Positions 7,932 through 17,976 of a DNA stretch of 64,000 nt are shown one piece after another. The stretch comes from an uncultured Aquimarina sp. (GTDB taxonomy: Bacteria > Bacteroidota > Bacteroidia > Flavobacteriales > Flavobacteriaceae), in NCBI GenBank assembly GCA_947500505.1, contig CANMSL010000003.1:487576-551575 (forward strand), given 5' to 3'. A program made the position numbers and the translations under genes. The stretch's first letter is position 1. Every line of letters starts with the position of its first letter. The notes under the pieces were generated by a model. The model saw nothing but the letters and a program-made list of their open reading frames with translations. It made no database searches and was not told where the DNA came from.

Positions 7932-9204
7932 TAATTATTTGATTCAAAACAGAATTTGGCTCCAACTGCAGTTCTTTTTCCCACGAACTAGTTAACGCCT
8001 GTAATAATAAATCTGCCTTAATTCTATATCCCAATTGCGTAAAATGTATCCTGTCCCTTGGCATCAATTGATGCTGATACCAATCCCTGGACGAATTAAA
8101 ACCTCCCATAATTTCGTAAAAATCCCAAACAGCCATCTTATGTTTTTCTGCCAATTCATAGATGATTTTCTGCATAATCCTGGTTCTTGGATTGGGGTAT
8201 TTCTTTTTATAATAAGAATCATTAGGCACTGTAAGTAACACCGCACAATCCGGATTAGCTTTCTGAGCCATTAAAATAAGATCCTCATAATACTTTCTAT
8301 ATTCTTCTGGTTTAAAATCCGGGTGATATCCATCGTTGGTACCAACAGAAACTATAAACAGATCAGGCTTATACAACATCAGTTGATTATCAAAATATTT
8401 ACATCTGTTATAATAATTAAAACTTGCTCCATTTACACCAATAGATGTATACTCTACACCTGGATTATCATTCATCAATTCCATACCCATCATCAGAAAT
8501 TCAGGATTCTCAGGGTTTTCTATTCTTTGTACACAAAATTCTAATTCCTCTACGGTTTTTGTAAGGGTAAACTCTATAAAATATGCTTCTTTATTTACTT
8601 TGGTATCAGCAATTAATTCTGATTCTTTAAAATTAATTTCATAATCATCGCTCCAATTGTCATAGAAGATTCTAATTTTATTAAAATCATATTGTTGCGC
8701 ATCATACCCTCTATGGTTGGCTTTTATCTTGATATTAGCAATAGAATCTTTAAAAACTGCTGTTACTCCTGCCATTCCCCAGGCAACACTGTCTTTTTTA
8801 ATCGAGCAACGATACCCTATCCAGTCTCCATCATACTCTACATCATAATTACTGGGATTATTTGTGCCGGCGATTTTATACGGATAGATAAATCCACGCT
8901 GTCCTTTTGCAGTCGGACTCATGTGCTGAAGATATGTTCTCAATCGATTAGAATAGATATCTGCTTGTATATGAGAACCACCGATATGAAAAATATGCAC
9001 ATCCTCTTTACTCCCTTTTGAAATAGTATCCAGCTTACGAAAAAGTCTAGCAAATGAAGGTGCATTCTCTACTAACTTAATCTGATTAGCTTTCCAATTA
9101 ACGAATGGATATTTATTTTGGATAGTATCTATAACATAATCCTGAGCCATCATTGAAAAACTCGCTAACAATAAGTAAAATAATATTGTGCTATGTCTCA
9201 TCAT
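7924..9204 (-). CDS. Periplasmic SGNH/GDSL-fold O-acetyltransferase/esterase partner of MBOAT
   Basis: This 426-residue protein has a signal peptide of about 20 residues. Block I reads FHIGGSHIQAD, with the nucleophile Ser77; the usual Asp of GDS is Gly here. Block III is VSVGTNDGYHPDF, and the catalytic Asp-His pair lies in DRIHFTQLGY (Asp384, His387). The family includes AlgJ/AlgX- and PatB-like enzymes that pass acetyl groups to polysaccharide. The gene overlaps the upstream SGNH gene by 14 nt and the downstream MBOAT gene by 8 nt. Whether it transfers or removes acetyl groups cannot be told from sequence. Confidence 0.87.
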   Translation of the reverse strand: MMRHSTILFYLLLASFSMMAQDYVIDTIQNKYPFVNWKANQIKLVENAPSFARLFRKLDTISKGSKEDVHIFHIGGSHIQADIYSNRLRTYLQHMSPTAKGQRGFIYPYKIAGTNNPSNYDVEYDGDWIGYRCSIKKDSVAWGMAGVTAVFKDSIANIKIKANHRGYDAQQYDFNKIRIFYDNWSDDYEINFKESELIADTKVNKEAYFIEFTLTKTVEELEFCVQRIENPENPEFLMMGMELMNDNPGVEYTSIGVNGASFNYYNRCKYFDNQLMLYKPDLFIVSVGTNDGYHPDFKPEEYRKYYEDLILMAQKANPDCAVLLTVPNDSYYKKKYPNPRTRIMQKIIYELAEKHKMAVWDFYEIMGGFNSSRDWYQHQLMPRDRIHFTQLGYRIKADLLLQALTSSWEKELQLEPNSVLNQIINE

Positions 9205-10711
9205 CAGGTTCTTCTTTTTTTAGGTCAAGGTATAGGGCTGTAAAAAATAATTCTGAAATAATTTTAGTTCCTTTCCACGTAAAATGCATATAATCATTAG
9301 CGGTAAGCTTTTCTTCTACCCAAAAAGGCATGGATCCCTTTCCGCCCATTGCATCATACATACTCCAATAGGCTACATTATTCTCTAAACAGGTTTCCAT
9401 CAATTTAGCATTCAGATAAGGTAGTAATGGATAGGTTTGCATCTTTCCATTGATAGGAAGACACATATCAGTAGGACCGATAAATATAAAACTTACATTT
9501 TTGGTTCGACGCCTTAACCAATTTACCTGATTAGCAATTGACTTCGCATAATTATCTACCTTTGTCGAATCTTTCAGATAAGGCATCGTATTACCTCCAT
9601 ACTGCATAATAATGATCTTAGGCTTTAAATTTCGTACCATCTGACCGTAGACAGAGGCATTTGTACTGGAAAAAATCGTGCCTGAAGAACCACGCATCGC
9701 CACATTATCCATCTGAACCCGTGATCCGCCGTCTAGTGTCAAACCATAAAAATCAGCACTAACCTTACCTTCTAATTCAATTTTCAGGTTACTTGGTGTC
9801 GTATTAGTTTTTATACGGTATTTGTGGTACTTCCCATCTGCGATCAGACTATCTTGTTGTATGAGCTGACCGTCGTTATATACAGAAACCTTAATTGGAA
9901 ACTTACAATTGCCATAATGCAACCCAATATCCGTAAACCTCCTGAATTTAGCATAAGCTTTTCTGGATTTACCGACGGTTACAGAAGCTTTTACGATTGG
10001 CAACGAATCCAGAGCAGTACTATCCGGAGAGGTTTTTTTATATTCTGTAAATCTAGACACCGACATATATGCGCCATATTTTTTATGCCTAAATTTTTCC
10101 TGTGTAGGATCAAACCTGGCATATCTGAACCAGTTCTCGCTAGGCTCTACAATAGCAGCTATTTGTTTATATACCGGTTTTACAGGTATAAATCCCGGAC
10201 CATTACCGCCATACATTCCTTGTAATCTATTTCTAACATATCCTGTTATTCTGTCGCCTTCGATCTGAGAATCGCCATAATGTATAATTCTACAGGATCT
10301 TGAAGAAAGTTTAGTACGTAACTCCTTAGCAAAATCAGGATTACTTGCAGGATATCGGATTCTCTCTATTTTAGTAGTATCAATTTTAGAGAAGTCAGGA
10401 CGCTGAAGACTATCTTTTTTTGCTACCGCCACGGCGGAGATATCTGGTTCTATATCCGCTTCGTCAGCTACAGGAATCACAGTTTCTGTTACCTTAAGAA
10501 TGTCTTCCTTCTTGATCAGAGTCGAATCTTTTTCTAGTGCTAAAAATGTTTTAAAGGTGGGATACTTAAGAGAAATTCCTTCATAAGAAAAACCATCTTC
10601 CTGTATTTGTTCTTTTTGAATCCCTCCTTTTTTACTCAAAAACATAATACCAAACAATACTCCCAGAACGAGTATAAGAAATAAGGATATTTGAATAGGT
10701 TTGATTTTCAA
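9191..10711 (-). CDS. Membrane-anchored SGNH/GDSL-fold protein, first gene of O-acetylation cassette
   Basis: This 506-residue protein starts at a TTG codon (MKIKPIQISLF); I find no usable in-frame ATG upstream. A transmembrane anchor (about residues 8-26) is followed by a long low-complexity linker and then an SGNH domain. Block I is IHYGDSQIEGDR with Ser148, block III is MQYGGNTMPY, and the Asp-His pair is in NDYMHFTWKG (Asp473, His476). Unlike its neighbour, it keeps the canonical GDS. The two SGNH proteins are divergent and probably have different jobs, for example one transferring and one trimming or presenting the acetyl group. Together with the MBOAT gene it forms one overlapping operon. 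Confidence 0.85.
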   Translation of the reverse strand: MKIKPIQISLFLILVLGVLFGIMFLSKKGGIQKEQIQEDGFSYEGISLKYPTFKTFLALEKDSTLIKKEDILKVTETVIPVADEADIEPDISAVAVAKKDSLQRPDFSKIDTTKIERIRYPASNPDFAKELRTKLSSRSCRIIHYGDSQIEGDRITGYVRNRLQGMYGGNGPGFIPVKPVYKQIAAIVEPSENWFRYARFDPTQEKFRHKKYGAYMSVSRFTEYKKTSPDSTALDSLPIVKASVTVGKSRKAYAKFRRFTDIGLHYGNCKFPIKVSVYNDGQLIQQDSLIADGKYHKYRIKTNTTPSNLKIELEGKVSADFYGLTLDGGSRVQMDNVAMRGSSGTIFSSTNASVYGQMVRNLKPKIIIMQYGGNTMPYLKDSTKVDNYAKSIANQVNWLRRRTKNVSFIFIGPTDMCLPINGKMQTYPLLPYLNAKLMETCLENNVAYWSMYDAMGGKGSMPFWVEEKLTANDYMHFTWKGTKIISELFFTALYLDLKKEEPDDET

Positions 10712-10877
10712 GGATATCGGGGGACTTTTGGTTTTTGTAAAAATAGAAAGTTTTTGCGAAAAGCAAAGGAATTATTCATCGTTTACCAACAAATACGTAC
10801 CGTTAATTAACTAAGATCATATATTTTTAAAATTTAGCACATAAAAATATCCAATACTTAAGAATAACGTTATATTG

Positions 10878-11600
10878 TTATACAGACGCAATTAATTTCT
10901 TCACATCATTCACAACTGTTCGATATTTATTTCGATTGAGTTTAGACATATGCTGTGATTCGGAGATGATCTCGTCTAAAATTTCTTTGCCATCAGCTTT
11001 TTTTCCTTTTTCAATAAGAAATTGAGCCAAAATATAACGCTCTTCATAGTTAGAATAGCGCTGATCAATAGGTTTCAGGTTTTCTTCTGCTTCATCTGAC
11101 CTTCCTTGTTTCTCTAATGCCAAACCATATAAAAACTGACTTCTGGAACCTTTAAAGTCCGGTTTCGATTTTAGTTGTTCAGCGCAGAAAATGACTTTAT
11201 CTATTTGATTTGTTTGATAATAGCCTTCCAATAGTTTTTTAACCACGCCGGCGTCCTGCTCATAGTTTCCTTTTAAAGCGGTTTCATATTCTTCTATCCC
11301 GGATTGATAATCCTTCATTTCGTACAAAGCATCCCCGAGCAATACTCTATTCTGAAAAGTATCCACAAATGCTACTTGTTTTTTAAGATCATTTACCTTC
11401 TTAGTCGGATTGATAACACTTACAATCTCATTCTGAACGACATCAAGATCTTTTTTATTAAAAACCTGCGTTACTAGATAGATAATACTTCCGATTACCG
11501 GTAAAAACAGAATCAAAAAATACCAGTAATATTCATTCCGGTTTTTGATAGCGTGATAGATACAAAAAGCCTGCAAGGCAATAATTAAAAAATATGGCAT
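10878..11600 (-). CDS. Two-helix membrane protein with TPR repeats
   Basis: This 240-residue protein begins with two hydrophobic helices (about residues 3-16 and 25-43) containing YWYFLILFLPVIGSIIYL, similar to the PLDc_N-type membrane hairpin found at the start of cardiolipin synthases and other proteins. The rest is helical and holds TPR-like units such as GDALYEMKDYQSGIEEYETAL and LYGLALEKQGRSDEAEENL. TPRs suggest protein-protein contacts on the cytoplasmic side. No catalytic motif is present. It lies just downstream of pyc on the same strand (85 nt), so the two could share a transcript. Confidence 0.7.
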   Translation of the reverse strand: MPYFLIIALQAFCIYHAIKNRNEYYWYFLILFLPVIGSIIYLVTQVFNKKDLDVVQNEIVSVINPTKKVNDLKKQVAFVDTFQNRVLLGDALYEMKDYQSGIEEYETALKGNYEQDAGVVKKLLEGYYQTNQIDKVIFCAEQLKSKPDFKGSRSQFLYGLALEKQGRSDEAEENLKPIDQRYSNYEERYILAQFLIEKGKKADGKEILDEIISESQHMSKLNRNKYRTVVNDVKKLIASV

Positions 11601-11685
11601 TTGGCAAAAATAGTAAAACTCCGTTAATGAACTACCTGATTATTTCTATAGAGATGAACCTCCAATCCACAACGGGCTGATAATT

Positions 11686-14600
11686 TTATTTTAGTATAAT
11701 TACCAAATCATCCGCTTCTACCATTGTACCTGCTTTTAGTGCTATTTTCTTTATTGCAGCATCTTCATTAGCAGTTATTGTGGTCTCCATTTTCATGGCT
11801 TCTATAATAAATAATGGATCGTTTTTCTTCACTTCCTGCCCTGTTTTTACCAATATAGAGGATAAAGATCCCTGAAGCGGAGCTCCTATCTGTTTAACAT
11901 CACCTTTATCTACTTTGGCGTGTAACACTTTATCCACCTTTATAGAATTATCTTTAATTTCCACATTTCTTGTCTGGCCATTTACCTTAAAGAAGACTGT
12001 TACCATTCCATCCTCGTGAGGTTCTCCGATAGATATCAATTCTATCAAAAGAATCTTGCCTTTATCTAATTCTATGATAATTTCTTCGCCAGGTGTCATT
12101 CCGTAAAAAAAGTTTTTAGTAGGAATGTTCATTACATTACCATACTTCACATGATGATTATAGGCTCCTGTAAATACTTTTGGATATAATTTATACGAAA
12201 GAAAATCTGTAATATCCAACTCTCTCCCCATACCTTTCTTAAAGACTTTTACAAAATCTTTAAATTCTGTTTCGAAGTCCACAGGTTCCAGATGTGCATT
12301 CGGTCTATTCGTAAAAGGCTTTTGGTCTTTTAAAACTGATTTCTGAAGATCTTTAGGGAATCCACCTTCTGGTTGTCCCAGCTCACCTTTGAATAGACTA
12401 ACCACAGATTGCGGAAAAGAAATAGTCTCACCTCTTTCTTTTACATCATTGATTGTTAAATTATTACTTACCAGATACTGAGCCATATCCCCCACTACCT
12501 TAGAACTTGGTGTTACTTTCACAATATCACCAAATAACTCATTAACCTCTCCATACATCTTAGTTATCTCGTGGAAACGATCTGCTAATCCCAATCCTTG
12601 TGCCTGAGGTTTTAAGTTAGAATACTGCCCTCCGGGAATTTCATGCTGATACACCTCTCCGGTTCCTGCTTTCAGACCTGATTCGAAAACGTAATAATAT
12701 TCTCGCACTGTTTCCCAATAGTTAGAATATTCATTTAACTTACCAATGTCTATAGAATTTTCACGCTGGTGAAACCTCAACATCTCAACAATTGCATTAA
12801 AATTAGGCTGTGCCGTTAACCCGGACAATCCACCTAAGGCAACATCCACTACATCTACTCCAGCTTCTATAGCTTTCAGGTAAGTAGCCGATTGTACGGA
12901 AGAAGTATCGTGTGTATGCAAATGAATTGGAATATTTATTTCAGACTTTAAAGCCGAAACTAATTCTTGAGCAGCATATGGTTTCAGTAATCCAGCCATA
13001 TCCTTAATTCCTAAGATATGCGCTCCCGCATTCTCAATATCTTTTGCTAATTGCACATAATAATTAAGCGTGTACTTAGTGCGTTTCGGGTCTAAAATAT
13101 CCCCGGTATAGCATAAAGAACCTTCTGCCAATCCCTGTGTACGGGTTCTTACGTGTTCAATACAAGGAGCTATAGATTTCATCCAATTTAACGAATCGAA
13201 AATCCTAAAGACGTCCACACCATTTTCCCAGGATTGTTCTACAAATTTACCAACCAGATTATCCGGATACGCTGTATATCCCACTCCATTAGATCCACGA
13301 ATTAACATTTGTAATAGAAGGTTAGGCATTGCTTTTCTTAAGGCACGAAGGCGTTCCCAGGGATTTTCTCTCAGAAACCTGAGACATACATCAAAAGTTG
13401 CTCCACCCCAAACTTCCATACTAAATACCTCGGGATGGTTTTTTGCAAATCCTTCTGCTACTTTAAGCATATCATAAGTACGCATTCTGGTAGCCAGTAA
13501 ACTCTGATGTGCATCACGCATCGTGGTATCCGTAAAATGAACTTTCTTCTCATTTTTTAACCAGTTGGCAAATTTCTCAGGACCTAACTCCGTTAATAAA
13601 TCTTTAGTTCCTTTTTTATACTCATCGGTTTGATCAAATTCAGGAATTTTGGGAACTATGAATGTCTTAGTAGGATCAATTTTCTTTACATCAGGATTTC
13701 CGTTTACGATCACATCTCCTAAAAAGTTAGCCAGTTTTGTAGCTCTATTACGAGATTCTTTAATCGTAAATAAGGACTTTGTATCTCTAATAAAATTAAC
13801 CGTAACCGCACCCTTTCTAAAAGTCTCATGCTGAAGAATATTATCTAAAAATGGCATGTTTGTCTTTACCCCACGAATTCTGAATTCTGAAAGTGCTCTT
13901 CGCATCTTTCTGCAAGCTCCATCCAGAGTTCTACTGTTTGCAGAAACTTTTACCAACATGGAATCAAAGAATGGAGAAATTGTTACCCCTTGATACACAC
14001 TTCCCGCATCTAATCGAATCCCAAATCCTGAGGCACTGCGATAGGTAGTGATGGTGCCATAATCCGGTTTAAAATCATTTTCCGGATCTTCAGTGGTGAT
14101 TCTACATTGTACGGCGTATCCGTTTACCTTTAAGCTCTCCTGACTTTCTATCTTAATCTGTGTATCAGATAATTTATAACCTCCGGCAATAAATATTTGA
14201 GCTTTTATAAGATCAATACCAGTTACAATCTCGGTAACAGTATGTTCTACCTGTACACGTGGATTTACTTCTATAAAATATATACTACCATCATCATCTA
14301 CTAAAAACTCTACGGTACCAATATTATTATAGTCTACGGCTTTACAAATAGTTAATGCATACGTATATAAATTATCAAGAATTTCCTGAGCTACGCCAAA
14401 TGATGGAGCATACTCTATCACTTTTTGGTACCGACGTTGTACAGAACAATCCCTCTCAAAAAGATGCACCATATTTCCGTGATGATCCGCAACTATTTGT
14501 ATTTCTATATGTTTTGGATTTTCTACAAATTTCTCCAAAAAAACAGTATCGTCTCCAAATGCATTCAGGGCTTCTCTCTGTGATTCCGGATAGGCTTTCT

Positions 14601-15138
14601 CTAATTCTTCTACACTACGGATTACACGCATTCCACGGCCTCCACCTCCTGAGGCTGCTTTTAACATTACCGGAAACCCGATACGCTTAGCTTCTTTAAC
14701 TGCTACTCTTACATCTGCAAGATCTTCTTTATTACTTTGAATAATAGGTATATCGTTAGCATCAGCAACTTCCTTAGCCATAATCTTATCACCTAATGAG
14801 CGAAGTACCGATACCTTTGGTCCAATAAAAATGATACCATTTTCTTCACATCTTTGTGCAAAATCAGCATTTTCGGACAGGAAACCATATCCCGGATGTA
14901 TCGCATCGACATTGTTACTTTTTGCTACCTTAATAATTGCTTCGATATTGAGGTAGGGTTTCAAAGGCTCATTATCTGCTCCTATCTGATATGCCTCATC
15001 AGCCTTATATCGGTGTAAAGAATATCTATCTTCATAAGTATAAACTCCTACGGTTTGTAAGCCAATCTCTGTACAAGCTCTAAAAATCCGAATAGCTATT
15101 TCTCCTCGATTGGCAACTAAAACCTTTTTGATTTGCAT
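11686..15138 (-). CDS. pyc: Pyruvate carboxylase
   Basis: This biotin enzyme makes oxaloacetate from pyruvate, bicarbonate and ATP, refilling the TCA cycle. At 1150 residues it is a full single-chain enzyme. Domains in order: biotin carboxylase with VLVANRGEIAIR at the start, the ATP-grasp loop KAASGGGGRGMR and the IEVNPRVQVEHTVTE block; the carboxyltransferase TIM barrel opening with FTDTTMRDAHQSL near residue 540; and a C-terminal biotinyl domain with EAMKMETT, where Lys1116 is the biotin site. Biotin would be attached by the BirA encoded at 40139-40870. The gene starts at ATG. Confidence 0.97.
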   Translation of the reverse strand: MQIKKVLVANRGEIAIRIFRACTEIGLQTVGVYTYEDRYSLHRYKADEAYQIGADNEPLKPYLNIEAIIKVAKSNNVDAIHPGYGFLSENADFAQRCEENGIIFIGPKVSVLRSLGDKIMAKEVADANDIPIIQSNKEDLADVRVAVKEAKRIGFPVMLKAASGGGGRGMRVIRSVEELEKAYPESQREALNAFGDDTVFLEKFVENPKHIEIQIVADHHGNMVHLFERDCSVQRRYQKVIEYAPSFGVAQEILDNLYTYALTICKAVDYNNIGTVEFLVDDDGSIYFIEVNPRVQVEHTVTEIVTGIDLIKAQIFIAGGYKLSDTQIKIESQESLKVNGYAVQCRITTEDPENDFKPDYGTITTYRSASGFGIRLDAGSVYQGVTISPFFDSMLVKVSANSRTLDGACRKMRRALSEFRIRGVKTNMPFLDNILQHETFRKGAVTVNFIRDTKSLFTIKESRNRATKLANFLGDVIVNGNPDVKKIDPTKTFIVPKIPEFDQTDEYKKGTKDLLTELGPEKFANWLKNEKKVHFTDTTMRDAHQSLLATRMRTYDMLKVAEGFAKNHPEVFSMEVWGGATFDVCLRFLRENPWERLRALRKAMPNLLLQMLIRGSNGVGYTAYPDNLVGKFVEQSWENGVDVFRIFDSLNWMKSIAPCIEHVRTRTQGLAEGSLCYTGDILDPKRTKYTLNYYVQLAKDIENAGAHILGIKDMAGLLKPYAAQELVSALKSEINIPIHLHTHDTSSVQSATYLKAIEAGVDVVDVALGGLSGLTAQPNFNAIVEMLRFHQRENSIDIGKLNEYSNYWETVREYYYVFESGLKAGTGEVYQHEIPGGQYSNLKPQAQGLGLADRFHEITKMYGEVNELFGDIVKVTPSSKVVGDMAQYLVSNNLTINDVKERGETISFPQSVVSLFKGELGQPEGGFPKDLQKSVLKDQKPFTNRPNAHLEPVDFETEFKDFVKVFKKGMGRELDITDFLSYKLYPKVFTGAYNHHVKYGNVMNIPTKNFFYGMTPGEEIIIELDKGKILLIELISIGEPHEDGMVTVFFKVNGQTRNVEIKDNSIKVDKVLHAKVDKGDVKQIGAPLQGSLSSILVKTGQEVKKNDPLFIIEAMKMETTITANEDAAIKKIALKAGTMVEADDLVIILK

Positions 15139-15437
15139 GATGATAATTTTGTGTTTAAATAATATTTAGCGAACATTCGCTGCGAAGATATGGATTAGCA
15201 CTATTCTTTGCAACGTAATTATTATCAAGTTATAAAATTGTAGGTTAGAATACTAAGTAACTTGACATTCTTATGGATGATTAGTAAGATTTGACATTAA
15301 AACATTTTCTTTTTGAAACTTCTCAAACTTCCATACCGATTAGAGCAACAAACCAATTAATTGAGCTAAGAGGTTTACAGGATTTTAAATAAATTGTTCC
15401 TTTCAAAATAAATATTAATAACTTAAAAATTTACACA
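15139..15437. other. Gene-free spacer upstream of pyc and csbD
   Basis: This 299-nt spacer separates the divergent pyc and CsbD genes and should hold both promoters. Visible are a short inverted repeat AGCGAACATTCGCT (15169-15182) and, on the minus strand next to it, TATCTTCG, a near match to the TAnnTTTG element that could serve pyc. I see no reading frame or RNA gene. Confidence 0.35.
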
Positions 15438-15623
15438 ATGAATACTGATCAATTAGAAGGAAAATGGAAACAAATAAAAGGGCAGTTTAAGCAAAAATAT
15501 GGAAAAGTAACTGATGATGACACTACCTATTCTGAAGGTAAATTTGACGAAATGTTAGGGAGGCTTCAGGAAAAAACAGGTAAAACCAAAGAGGAACTTA
15601 AAGAAGAAATAGATAAGATGTAG
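15438..15623 (+). CDS. CsbD family small stress protein
   Basis: This 61-residue hydrophilic protein matches the CsbD family: MNTDQLEGKWKQIKGQFKQK at the start, then GKVTDDD and GKFDEMLGRLQEKTGKTKEEL. Members are abundant, flexible stress-induced proteins (sigma-B controlled in Bacillus); their molecular job is unknown. It has a strong hairpin terminator directly downstream, so it is probably a single-gene transcript. Confidence 0.9.
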   Translation: MNTDQLEGKWKQIKGQFKQKYGKVTDDDTTYSEGKFDEMLGRLQEKTGKTKEELKEEIDKM

Positions 15624-15668
15624 CACTTGATCTCCTTAAATTAAATTTCTCGTGATTTTAAAAAAGAA

Positions 15669-15701
15669 ATACAATTCTGACCGTTAGAATTGTATTTTTT
15701 T
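15669..15701 (+). terminator. Rho-independent terminator after the CsbD gene
   Basis: ATACAATTCT and AGAATTGTAT pair perfectly around a 7-nt loop and are followed by a run of seven T. It begins 45 nt after the CsbD stop and separates it from the TerC gene. Confidence 0.8.
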
Positions 15702-15729
15702 GATTTACTTCGTACAAATTCTGAACAAA

Positions 15730-16539
15730 ATGCTGGACATACTAACAAATGCTGATGCCTGGGTCGCATTATTAACCCTTACATTTTTAGAGATTATCTT
15801 AGGTATTGATAATATTGTTTTTATTTCAATTGCCGCTAGTAAGTTGCCTGCCCATCAACAAAAACAAGCTACCAATTGGGGGCTTATTTTAGCAATGGCA
15901 CAAAGAATCATATTGCTATTTGGAGTCTCTTATCTTGTTGCTCTAAAAGAACCTTTCTTTAGTGTAGACAAATCTTGGCTAAGTATTGGTATTAGCTGGC
16001 AAAGTTTAATTTTATTTTTTGGAGGAATATTTCTTCTTTATAAAAGCACATCCGAAATTCACGATAAGGTAGATATTCCTGATAAAGAGGAAAAACAACT
16101 AAAAAATAAAAAAATCACTTCACTGAAGAATGCTCTGGTTCAGATACTGATCATAGATTTTATTTTTTCTATTGACTCTATATTAACTGCCATCGGTATG
16201 ACGAATGGAATTGGAGATAAACCGCAAGATGCTTTGGTCTTAATGGTTATTGCTGTCGTAATATCCATATTAATCATGATGATTTTTGCAAATGGCATCA
16301 GAAAATTTATTAATAAGCACCCATCCATGCAATTATTAGCTTTATCCTTTTTAATTTTGATTGGTTTCATGTTGATCACTGAAGCTGCACATTTATCACA
16401 TGCGGTTATTTTCAATCAAAAAATCGGTGCTATTCCTAAAGGATATTTATATTTCGCTATTGCTTTTTCTTTATTGGTAGAATTTCTGAATATGAGGCTA
16501 AAAAAGAAAATGAGTATAGCCGAAGCTAAGGAAGATTAA
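15730..16539 (+). CDS. TerC family integral membrane protein
   Basis: The track starts at a TTG within the terminator T-run (15700); the ATG at 15730 giving MLDILTNADAW is the better start (269 residues). TerC proteins are polytopic membrane proteins linked to tellurite resistance and, in several bacteria, to manganese export during secreted-protein metallation. Family marks are FLEIILGIDNIVFISIAA and a second acidic-helix block DFIFSIDSILTAIGM, whose Asp residues are candidate metal ligands. About seven to eight hydrophobic helices are visible. No other ter genes lie nearby, so a metal-homeostasis role is more likely than a tellurite operon. Confidence 0.9.
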   Translation: MLDILTNADAWVALLTLTFLEIILGIDNIVFISIAASKLPAHQQKQATNWGLILAMAQRIILLFGVSYLVALKEPFFSVDKSWLSIGISWQSLILFFGGIFLLYKSTSEIHDKVDIPDKEEKQLKNKKITSLKNALVQILIIDFIFSIDSILTAIGMTNGIGDKPQDALVLMVIAVVISILIMMIFANGIRKFINKHPSMQLLALSFLILIGFMLITEAAHLSHAVIFNQKIGAIPKGYLYFAIAFSLLVEFLNMRLKKKMSIAEAKED

Positions 16540-16599
16540 TTTTTTCACCGTTTTATTGACATTCAATTTGAAAATAATTATCCGTTCATGATGAACTGA

Positions 16600-17742
16600 C
16601 TATTTCTGAATCTTGTTGTAGTATGCTTTCTCGGTTACTTCAGACCATTTAGAAATTCTTTTCTGAAAGTTGGAGTAACTTTCGTACACCTCTCTGGATA
16701 ATGGATCGTCTCCTATCATTTCCTGTATAGCTTCTTCTGTAAAACCTCTTAATGCATCTAGCGTTTCTTTAGAAAATTCTCTAATCTCCACTTGTTCTTC
16801 GTTAACTAGCTTATCAAGATAAATTCCATTTTGTTTATCAAACTCTGATAACACCCAAACCTGGGCTCTTTTTGCGGCCGCCTGTAATATAGCCTGCAAA
16901 TGTGGTGGTAACCCATCGTGTAAATTTTTATTGACAAAAAATTCTAATTGAGAACCTGTTTCATGCCAACCTGGTGTATAGTAATATTTTGAAATTTTAT
17001 GAAATCCCATTTTATAATCGTGGTATGGCCCAATCCATTCTGTAGCATCAATAACTCCCCGTTCTAAACTAGTATAAATCTCACTTCCGGCAACCAGCAC
17101 AGCCGCTCCGCCAGCTTTTTCCAGTACTTTCCCTCCGATTCCGGGTAAACGCATTTTCAATCCTTTAAAATCTTCTATAGAATTAATTTCACGATTAAAC
17201 CACCCACCCATTTGTACACCAGTGTTTCCTCCCATAAAGGGAACCAAATTAAATTTTGCATAGGTTTTTTTCCATAGCTCATAACCTCCTCCTACTTCTA
17301 ACCAGGAGGTGATTTGCTGACTATTCATCCCAAAAGGAACTGCTGCAAAGAACTGAGCAGCGGGAGTCTTACCTGCCCAATAATAAGAAGCTCCACACCC
17401 CATTTCAATCGTTCCCTGAGAGACAGCATCGAACGCCTCTAATGACGGCACTAATTCTCCTCCTCCATAAACTTTAATTTTAATCTGACCATTAGAAAGT
17501 TCATCAACCCACTCGGCATATTTCTCCGCAACTTCTCCGACTACAGGAAAATTAGGCGGCCAGGTCGTTGTCATTTTCCAATGAAATACTTTATCAGGTT
17601 TGGCAACATCATATGATTTAGAATGATTTATACTTGCCGGCGGCTCTCCTAAACAGGAAACAAAAAATGAATTGATTAACAACAATGTAAACAAACTTTT
17701 TATATGATATTTTCTATGTTGCCGGATTAAAACAGAAGTCAT
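16600..17742 (-). CDS. dctP: TRAP transporter substrate-binding protein, DctP type, lipoprotein
   Basis: This 380-residue DctP-family solute-binding protein feeds a TRAP transporter, which imports organic acids using an ion gradient. The leader ends in a lipobox, SFFVSC with Cys30, so the protein is probably membrane-tethered rather than free. The mature part shows WKMTTTWPPNFPVVGE, YGGGELVPSLEAFDAVSQG and, in the middle, IDATEWIGPYHDYKMGF. This last block recalls the TakP-like subgroup that binds alpha-keto acids; the substrate remains inference. It lies downstream of dctQ-dctM on the same strand but about 500 nt away, with a small opposite-strand ORF between. Confidence 0.9.
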   Translation of the reverse strand: MTSVLIRQHRKYHIKSLFTLLLINSFFVSCLGEPPASINHSKSYDVAKPDKVFHWKMTTTWPPNFPVVGEVAEKYAEWVDELSNGQIKIKVYGGGELVPSLEAFDAVSQGTIEMGCGASYYWAGKTPAAQFFAAVPFGMNSQQITSWLEVGGGYELWKKTYAKFNLVPFMGGNTGVQMGGWFNREINSIEDFKGLKMRLPGIGGKVLEKAGGAAVLVAGSEIYTSLERGVIDATEWIGPYHDYKMGFHKISKYYYTPGWHETGSQLEFFVNKNLHDGLPPHLQAILQAAAKRAQVWVLSEFDKQNGIYLDKLVNEEQVEIREFSKETLDALRGFTEEAIQEMIGDDPLSREVYESYSNFQKRISKWSEVTEKAYYNKIQK

Positions 17743-17976
17743 TTTTTGAAGGTTTTTAAGTTTCCAATTTATAATTATTCCTATTTAAATACTATTTCTT
17801 ATCATAAAAAATTACAACAGATCACAGGATCTTGGGATAATATTAGTTTTATGTAAATTTTAATATTTAAAGATTCGGTAAGGAATGAAGTTTGATCATT
17901 AAATAATGACCATTATTATGCTTAGAATTAATAATATAGAATATGCCTAGACACACTCCCCTAATACATACTGAAA

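Noticed and set aside
9824-10225. 133-codon plus-strand ORF opposite the first SGNH gene
   Set aside because: It overlaps a gene with clear catalytic blocks, and its product is an unstructured mix; shadow frame.
15700-15729. Upstream TTG start for TerC
   Set aside because: This TTG lies in the T-run of the CsbD terminator; the ATG at 15730 fits the family start.
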